Positions 59,686-64,000 of a DNA stretch of 64,000 nt are shown here, piece after piece. Positions within the stretch are counted from its first letter, which is position 1. Each line of letters begins with the position of its first letter. Source of the DNA: Parafrankia discariae (GTDB lineage Bacteria; Actinomycetota; Actinomycetes; Frankiales; Frankiaceae); contig NZ_KB891137.1 in NCBI RefSeq assembly GCF_000373365.1, positions 70,199 to 134,198 of the forward strand. Reading direction: 5' to 3'. The notes under the pieces were generated by a model. It made no database searches, was not told the origin of the DNA, and worked only from the letters and a program-made list of their open reading frames with translations. The position numbers and the translations under genes were made by a program.

Positions 59686-60582
59686 TCAGGGGACGCGGGC
59701 GATGGCGCCGTAGACGTTGACGCGGCTGTCGGCCAGTTCCGTACCGGCGTCCTTCTCCGCGTGCCAGCGGTGGACCGGCACGACACCCGGCTCGACGAGG
59801 TCGAGGCCGGTGAGGAAGTCCTCGACCTCGGCCCGCGAACGTGGCGTCAAGGTGATCCCGCGTGCCTGGTAGACGGCCGAGACCCGCTCCGCCTCCTCCG
59901 GCGCGAAGTCCCCGGTGGCGTGGGTGAGCGCCACGTAACTGCCCGACGGGAGGATCTCCGTGTAGCGGCGGACCAGGCCGTACGGGTCGTCCGACGCGGG
60001 GATGAAGTGCAGCACGGCGATCAGGGAGAGCACGAACGGCCGGCCGAGATCGAGCGTGTCGGCCAGCTCAGGCGAGGCGAGGATCTTCTCCGGCTCACGC
60101 AGGTCGGCGTCGAGGTAGGCGGTGCGGCCCTGCCGGGTACCGGTCAGCAGGGCGCGGGCGTGCGCGAGCACGATCGGATCGTTGTCGGCGTAGACGATCC
60201 GGGCGTCCGCGGCGGCCTCCTGCGCGACCTCGTGCAGGTTCGGCGAGGTCGGGATGCCGGTACCGATGTCGAGGAACTGCCGCAGCCCCAGCTCCCCGAC
60301 GAGCTTCCGGGTCGCGCGGTGCAGGAACGCCCGGTTCTCCCGCGCCCCGGTCCGCATGTCCGGGAAGATCGCCAGCGTCTGCTCGGCGGCCTCCCGGTCA
60401 GCCGGGAAGTTGTCCTTGCCGCCCAGAAAATAGTCGTACACCCGGGCCGAGTGCGGAACATCGGTCTTCAGATCGACCGGGGTGAGCTGCTCTGCCACCG
60501 GCGTGAACCACGGCCTCACGCTGAACGCCCCACCCTCGGCATCGGTCACCGCGCACAACCCCTCACGTTCCGGCACAACCAT
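59686..60582 (-). CDS. SAM-dependent methyltransferase (DUF574)
   Basis: This 298-residue protein matches the actinobacterial DUF574 methyltransferase family (pfam04672): VPHSARVYDYFLGGKDNF (residues ~42-59), SAM motif I QFLDIGTGIPTSPNLHE, motif DNDPIVLAHARALL and IAVLHFIPASDDP. Substrates for the family are largely unknown. The ATG at 60582 gives a typical length, though a GTG 11 codons later (VTDAEGG) has a slightly better leader. It lies between the terminator and degraded insertion sequences. Confidence 0.93.
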   Translation of the reverse strand: MVVPEREGLCAVTDAEGGAFSVRPWFTPVAEQLTPVDLKTDVPHSARVYDYFLGGKDNFPADREAAEQTLAIFPDMRTGARENRAFLHRATRKLVGELGLRQFLDIGTGIPTSPNLHEVAQEAAADARIVYADNDPIVLAHARALLTGTRQGRTAYLDADLREPEKILASPELADTLDLGRPFVLSLIAVLHFIPASDDPYGLVRRYTEILPSGSYVALTHATGDFAPEEAERVSAVYQARGITLTPRSRAEVEDFLTGLDLVEPGVVPVHRWHAEKDAGTELADSRVNVYGAIARVP

Positions 60583-60618
60583 CGGGAATCAGCCTAACGG
60601 GTAGCCGACCCGGGCATC

Positions 60619-60693
60619 GGCGCGCTGTCGTACCGGGATGTCGAGGAGCTGCTCGCCGAACGCGGCCTCGAGGTCGATCACGTCACGATCTAC
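60619..60693 (+). mobile_element. IS6-family transposase fragment
   Basis: The translated fragment GALSYRDVEELLAERGLEVD and then HVTIY matches the conserved N-terminal region of IS6/IS26-type transposases (LSYRDVEELLAERG...). It has no start and stops abruptly after the HVTIY motif, replaced by unrelated sequence. It is a short relic, not a working element. Confidence 0.8.
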
Positions 60694-60696
60694 TCT

Positions 60697-60933
60697 CCTC
60701 GCCGCCCACGCCCGCCGCCCCTGGCACGTCGAGAACAAAGTCCACTACGTCCGCGACGTGTCGTTCGGCGAGGACGCCTCCACCTGCGCACCGGCAACAT
60801 CCCGACCAGCCTCGCGATCCCGCGCTCCGCGGTGATCAACAGGCTGCGTCGAGCCGGCTACCGGTTCATCCCACCCGGCCGCCGCGACCACACCACCCCC
60901 ACCGCCGCACTCGATCTCCACGGTTTCCCCTGA
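60697..60933 (+). mobile_element. ISAs1-type transposase C-terminal relic
   Basis: The sequence reads AAHARRPWHVENKVHYVRDV then SFGEDAS, followed in another frame by RTGNIPTSLAIPRSAVINRL and a stop at 60933. This matches the C-terminus of ISAs1-family transposases (HW-IEN-LHWVRDV-FGED...RTGN-P). A frameshift lies near 60780. It is fused directly to the IS6 relic and is inactive. Confidence 0.82.
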
Positions 60934-61482
60934 CAAAACAGGTCAGACCACGATCACGCCGGAGCCCTTCCCACCAGCCCCCCGCACGCCAACCCCGACA
61001 GCGTGCGGATCCCACGCTTCCCCGAACTGGTCCACGCCGGCGACTATCCGCGGCCCCGCCCCTTCGGTGGATGGGCGCCACCGTCGATGAGACCGGCTAC
61101 TCCGATCACTTCCCCAGCGGGATGACCGTCACCGAAACCGGCTGGCCTCCGGGCCGCCGTCATACGCGTGGTGACCGGCCTCCGCTCACCGCAGGTTCCT
61201 CTGGTCAGGGGTCACGATCGGCGCGGGCCCGTCCTCAAGGGTGGGACGCGTCGGTGATGCCGGTCACTTGTGGGCGAGGATGTCCTTTCACTCTGGGGCA
61301 GTCCATCCTCATGAGCCGCCCAAGAGTTCTCCACAATCCAGATGCGCCGCTCCCGCCAGGGAAGCCTTCCCGGCATATTCAGCGGATTTGGATGGCTGCG
61401 GCGGACCGGTCCGGACGGTCACGCGATACGGTACGGAATACATCGCGGATACACGGTCCGCGAGCAGGAACGGGGAATGCTC
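60934..61482. other. Relic and upstream region before lsr2
   Basis: This 549-bp gap between the transposase relic and lsr2 shows no supportable gene. Frames read as short GC-rich strings. It contains a mild AT-rich patch around 61400-61460 that likely carries the lsr2 promoter. It may be the remains of the former element's neighbours. Confidence 0.4.
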
Positions 61483-61824
61483 ATGGCACAGAAGGCCATC
61501 GTTTCGCTGATCGACGACCTCAGTGGAGAAACGGCCGACGAGACCGTCCGGTTCGGGCTGGACGGCGCACAGTACGAGATCGACCTGTCAGAGACGAACG
61601 CCACGAAGCTGCGGGAGGCACTGGCCTCGTTCGTTTCGGCGGGCCGCCGTTCCGGTGGCCGCGCGGGCAGCGGGCGGCGCGGCCCGCGCGCCGCTTCGCC
61701 GCGCGCCGCGTCTGCCGAGCGCACCGCGGAGATCCGCGAGTGGGCGCGAAGCAACGGCTACACGGTGAGCGACCGGGGTCGTATCGCGTCGACCATCGTC
61801 GAAGCATTCGGCAAAGCTCACTGA
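61483..61824 (+). CDS. lsr2: Lsr2 nucleoid-associated protein
   Basis: This 113-residue protein has the Lsr2 N-terminal dimerisation domain (MAQKAIVSLIDDLSGETADE then FGLDGAQYEIDLSE) and the C-terminal DNA-binding domain with AT-hook-like RGR in SDRGRIASTIVEAF. Lsr2 coats AT-rich, often foreign DNA and silences it, like H-NS. The linker here is Arg/Gly/Ala-rich, longer in basic residues than the Mycobacterium protein. ATG 61483 is chosen because ATG 61477 directly abuts the site. It lies beside transposase relics. It may be one of several copies. Confidence 0.94.
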   Translation: MAQKAIVSLIDDLSGETADETVRFGLDGAQYEIDLSETNATKLREALASFVSAGRRSGGRAGSGRRGPRAASPRAASAERTAEIREWARSNGYTVSDRGRIASTIVEAFGKAH

Positions 61825-61902
61825 GCACCAGCCTGACGGGCTTGTTGTGGGGCTCACGGGGGCGCCGGGCCGGCGCTCTGCGGGCTCGCCGGACAGATCG
61901 CG

Positions 61903-61926
61903 GGCCTGCTGCTCGCGCAGCAGGCC
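61903..61926. terminator. Hairpin terminator between lsr2 and quinone reductase
   Basis: A perfect 10-bp stem GGCCTGCTGC / GCAGCAGGCC with a TCGC loop lies between the convergent genes. It is a likely bidirectional terminator without a U-tract. Confidence 0.75.
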
Positions 61927-61996
61927 GGCGTCGAAGGCGCGCGGGACGATCAGCAGTGCGCGGCCGGCCTGGGTCCTGCTGCCGGTCCGGCGTGTA

Positions 61997-62854
61997 TCAG
62001 CCCTTGAGAGCTGCCGAGATGGTCTTGGCGAGCGGGGTGGTCGGGCGGCCGATCAGGCGGCTGAGTTCACCGCTGCCGCCCTGGAGCAGGCCGCGCTTGA
62101 TACCAAGGTCGGTCTCGGCGAAGGCTTCGGCCTGCTCGGCGGGAATCCCGGCACTGGAGAAGGCGGCTGCCAGCGTGTCGACCGGGACGTCATGATAGGC
62201 GACCTCCCTGCCGGACTGGCTGGAGAGTTCCGCCGCGTACTCGGCAAAGGTCCATGCGCTGTCGCCGCTGAGCTCATACGTCTTGTTCTCGTGGCCTTCG
62301 GTGGTCAGGACGACGGCGGCCGCCGCGGAGAAGTCCGCTCGGGTGGCGGAACCGATCCTGCCCTCGCCCGCGGCGCCGACCACGCCGTGCTCCAGCTGGA
62401 CGGGGATCTGGCCGGTGTAGTTCTCGGTGTACCAGCCGTTGCGCAGGAGCGTGTAGGTCAGGCCCGATCCTAGGATGGCCTGCTCCGTGGGCTTGTGCTG
62501 CTCGGCGGCCAGCTTGAAGCCTTCAAGCATGCCACCGAGGACGCTGGTGTAGGCGAGCCGGGCAACGCCCGCCGCCTTCGCGGCGTCGATGACATTCCCG
62601 TGTTGGGCGGTGCGCCGACCGAATTCGGTGCCGGAGATCAGCAGGACGACATCTCCGGCGCTGAACACGCTGTTCAGGGTCTCTGGCCTGCCGTAGTCGG
62701 CGATCCTCACGTCAACGCCCTTGGCGGCGATGCGCGCGGCCTTGTCGGCGTTGCGCGCGACCGCGACGACCTGGTCCGCGGGGACCCTCATCAACAGCTC
62801 ATCGATGACGAGACGGCCCAGATGTCCGGTGGCAGCGGTGACAACAATGCTCAT
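61997..62854 (-). CDS. NmrA-like NAD(P)H:quinone reductase (QorB/YtfG-like)
   Basis: This 285-residue atypical SDR starts with MSIVVTAATGHLGRLVIDEL (cofactor motif TGxxGxxG) and contains the family stretch YTSVLGGMLEGFKLAAEQHK and GLTYTLLRNGWYTENY. The E. coli homologue YtfG/QorB reduces quinones with NADPH. GGAGGATCCCGC precedes the ATG. It follows the TetR gene by 52 bp on the same strand, so the two are likely one operon under TetR control. Confidence 0.93.
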   Translation of the reverse strand: MSIVVTAATGHLGRLVIDELLMRVPADQVVAVARNADKAARIAAKGVDVRIADYGRPETLNSVFSAGDVVLLISGTEFGRRTAQHGNVIDAAKAAGVARLAYTSVLGGMLEGFKLAAEQHKPTEQAILGSGLTYTLLRNGWYTENYTGQIPVQLEHGVVGAAGEGRIGSATRADFSAAAAVVLTTEGHENKTYELSGDSAWTFAEYAAELSSQSGREVAYHDVPVDTLAAAFSSAGIPAEQAEAFAETDLGIKRGLLQGGSGELSRLIGRPTTPLAKTISAALKG

Positions 62855-62906
62855 GCGGGATCCTCCAAGATCACGAGTGTGGTTATTGCCCTGACTCCAC
62901 GGCAGA

Positions 62907-63533
62907 TCACTGATCCTGCGAGCCGGGGTCGCGGCGTTCTTGGCGCACGGTGAGCGCGGCGAAGGCTGCGTCGAGCAGGTCGCCCAGGTCGAGGCGGCCT
63001 TCGGATGCTGTCCAGCGGTCGATGGCGATGCCCAGGCAGTCCAGGGCAGCGGCGGCTCGTACCAACAGCTCCAGCTCCGCGGACTGCGCGGAGTCGGTGC
63101 GCTCGGCGAGGGCGTGAACCAGCAAGGGGCGCCAGCCGCACTGCTTCTCCAGGAGCCGGGCCCGCAACGCGGGCGTCTCCAGGATGAGACGAGCCGTTGC
63201 CAGGGCCCCGGCTGGATCCCGGCGGTGGTCGTCGGCCACGGTGTCGAGTGCGCGGCGCAGCGCCGTCCAGTCGTCCTCGGCGGCGGGCCGGGCCCGCAGG
63301 GCCTCGGCGACCTGTTCGCCTCGGGCCTCGAAGGCGCTGAGGACGGCATCCTCCTTGGTGTCGAAGTAGCGCAGGAAGGTGTTGCGCGACACCCCGGCCG
63401 CTGCGGCCACCTCGTTGATGGTGACCTTCTCGAAGCCGTCCCGCTGGAACAGATCGAAGGCCACCTGGGCCAGATCGGCCCGGACAGCGGCGCGGGCGAC
63501 GGCCCTCGTCCTGGTGCGCACGTCTCCACCCAT
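62907..63533 (-). CDS. TetR family transcriptional regulator
   Basis: This 208-residue regulator has the HTH VTINEVAAAAGVSRNTFLRY (residues ~37-56) and a C-terminal effector domain. It is upstream of, and co-directional with, the quinone reductase gene; TetR-type repressors of quinone or electrophile detoxification commonly have this arrangement. The ATG at 63533 is directly supported by the family start spacing. It probably also controls its own promoter. Confidence 0.93.
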   Translation of the reverse strand: MGGDVRTRTRAVARAAVRADLAQVAFDLFQRDGFEKVTINEVAAAAGVSRNTFLRYFDTKEDAVLSAFEARGEQVAEALRARPAAEDDWTALRRALDTVADDHRRDPAGALATARLILETPALRARLLEKQCGWRPLLVHALAERTDSAQSAELELLVRAAAALDCLGIAIDRWTASEGRLDLGDLLDAAFAALTVRQERRDPGSQDQ

Positions 63534-63737
63534 CCTGTAACCCTGTCCCTAATTCGGCGATTGTTTACAGATTATCAGCCCATCCCCTGTACTGGGACTC
63601 AGTCTCATAAAAGGGAGTGGGCGCGGCACTGTTGCATCGGCGCAGTCCGCCGGCACACGGCCGCCGATCAGTCATGATCGGGCTATGTGTCACCGTGTGG
63701 GGTGTCGGAACTCGGCCACCGGTGGTGACCTGGGGTT

Positions 63738-64000
63738 TTAGGCGGCTCGTTCGTATTCGTTGATCAGGCCGCCGAGGATGGGCTGGCGCTTGGTCCGTTC
63801 CTGGGTCAGGTCCGCGGCGGGGTGGTCGGGCCGTGGTGGCTGAAGGGCGCGGCCACGGTGGGGTCGTCGTCCGTCGTCGTGGGCCGCGTACTCGGCCAGG
63901 ACGGTGCGCAGGTGCCGCTCACCGACGATCAGCATGCGGTCGGTGACCTCGGTCCGGACGGTGCGGACGAACCGTTCCGCCACTGCAACAGCGCCCCGGT
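63738..64000 (-). mobile_element. Integrase-core transposase, C-terminal part (5' end outside window)
   Basis: The minus-strand frame reads AERFVRTVRTEVTDRMLIVG then ERHLRTVLAEYAAHDDGRRP and continues to a stop at 63738. This is the C-terminal end of an IS3/ISL3-related DDE integrase transposase (N-ERF-RT-R-E-TDR-L... Y--HYN--RPHR). The catalytic triad lies mostly outside the window. It extends past position 64000, so the gene is only partly seen. Confidence 0.85.

Noticed and set aside
61071..62195. Long + strand frame spanning lsr2
   Set aside because: Out of frame with lsr2, no domain, and Arg-rich shadow-type composition.
63534..63737. Terminal inverted repeat of an insertion sequence next to the transposase
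   Set aside because: No matching second end can be seen because the element runs beyond the window.

Overview
The window is about 73% GC by eye, with strong third-position GC bias, GTG/TTG starts and many ATGA/GTGA stop-start overlaps. Together with Lsr2, a DUF574 methyltransferase, F420-type enzymes, many P450s and TetR regulators, a PASTA kinase and orphan branched-chain-amino-acid-type receptors, this indicates a filamentous actinomycete, most likely of the Frankia / Parafrankia / Pseudofrankia group. That assignment is inference from gene content; there is no rRNA in the window.

Layout. (1) 1-14716: a catabolic cluster. A divergent P450/TetR pair is followed by an acyl-CoA synthetase facing a long + strand operon: family III CoA-transferase, DUF35 protein, thiolase-fold protein without a visible nucleophilic Cys, aldehyde dehydrogenase, amidohydrolase, ferredoxin with an 18-bp-repeat tail, SDR, P450, F420-type nitroreductase and two APH-fold kinases. 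The substrate is not identifiable, but activation, oxidation and side-chain shortening of a hydrophobic acid or terpenoid/steroid-like compound fits. (2) 14717-24015: a gene-poor stretch with a 47-bp palindrome, a secreted phytase-like esterase and a lipoprotein SurE, a LysA-type decarboxylase, a dienelactone hydrolase, an SRPBCC protein and a PASTA Ser/Thr kinase. (3) 24016-25615: 1.6 kb with no convincing gene, then an orphan solute-binding lipoprotein and an MFS exporter with paired operators. (4) 28515-36521: the Kdp potassium system, including the tiny kdpF and a second small membrane ORF, with divergent kdpD and no kdpE in view. (5) 36683-41644: two P450s, SDR, TetR and a DUF1003 protein. 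(6) 41912-48892: a possible choice-of-anchor-K-like protein, an iron-type binding lipoprotein, TetR, a molybdopterin oxidoreductase, gene remnants, and a MerR/SnoaL pair with a clear MerR-type promoter. (7) 49253-52764: a paralogue of the solute-binding protein, then an arsenic operon (ArsI-like, aquaglyceroporin, ArsC) and a frameshifted small gene. (8) 53002-64000: thioesterase, LLM oxidoreductase, a large Ski2-like helicase, an interrupted membrane-protein gene, methyltransferase, degraded IS6 and ISAs1-type transposases, lsr2, a TetR/quinone-reductase pair and a truncated integrase-type transposase.

The most distinctive signals are the thiolase-fold/DUF35 pair that looks like an aldolase, the repeat-tailed ferredoxin, two orphan receptors sharing a conserved leader, the expanded Kdp proteins with candidate direct-repeat operators, several long perfect palindromes, and two genes broken at a stop codon or homopolymer. 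No CRISPR array, rRNA, tRNA or complete prophage was seen.
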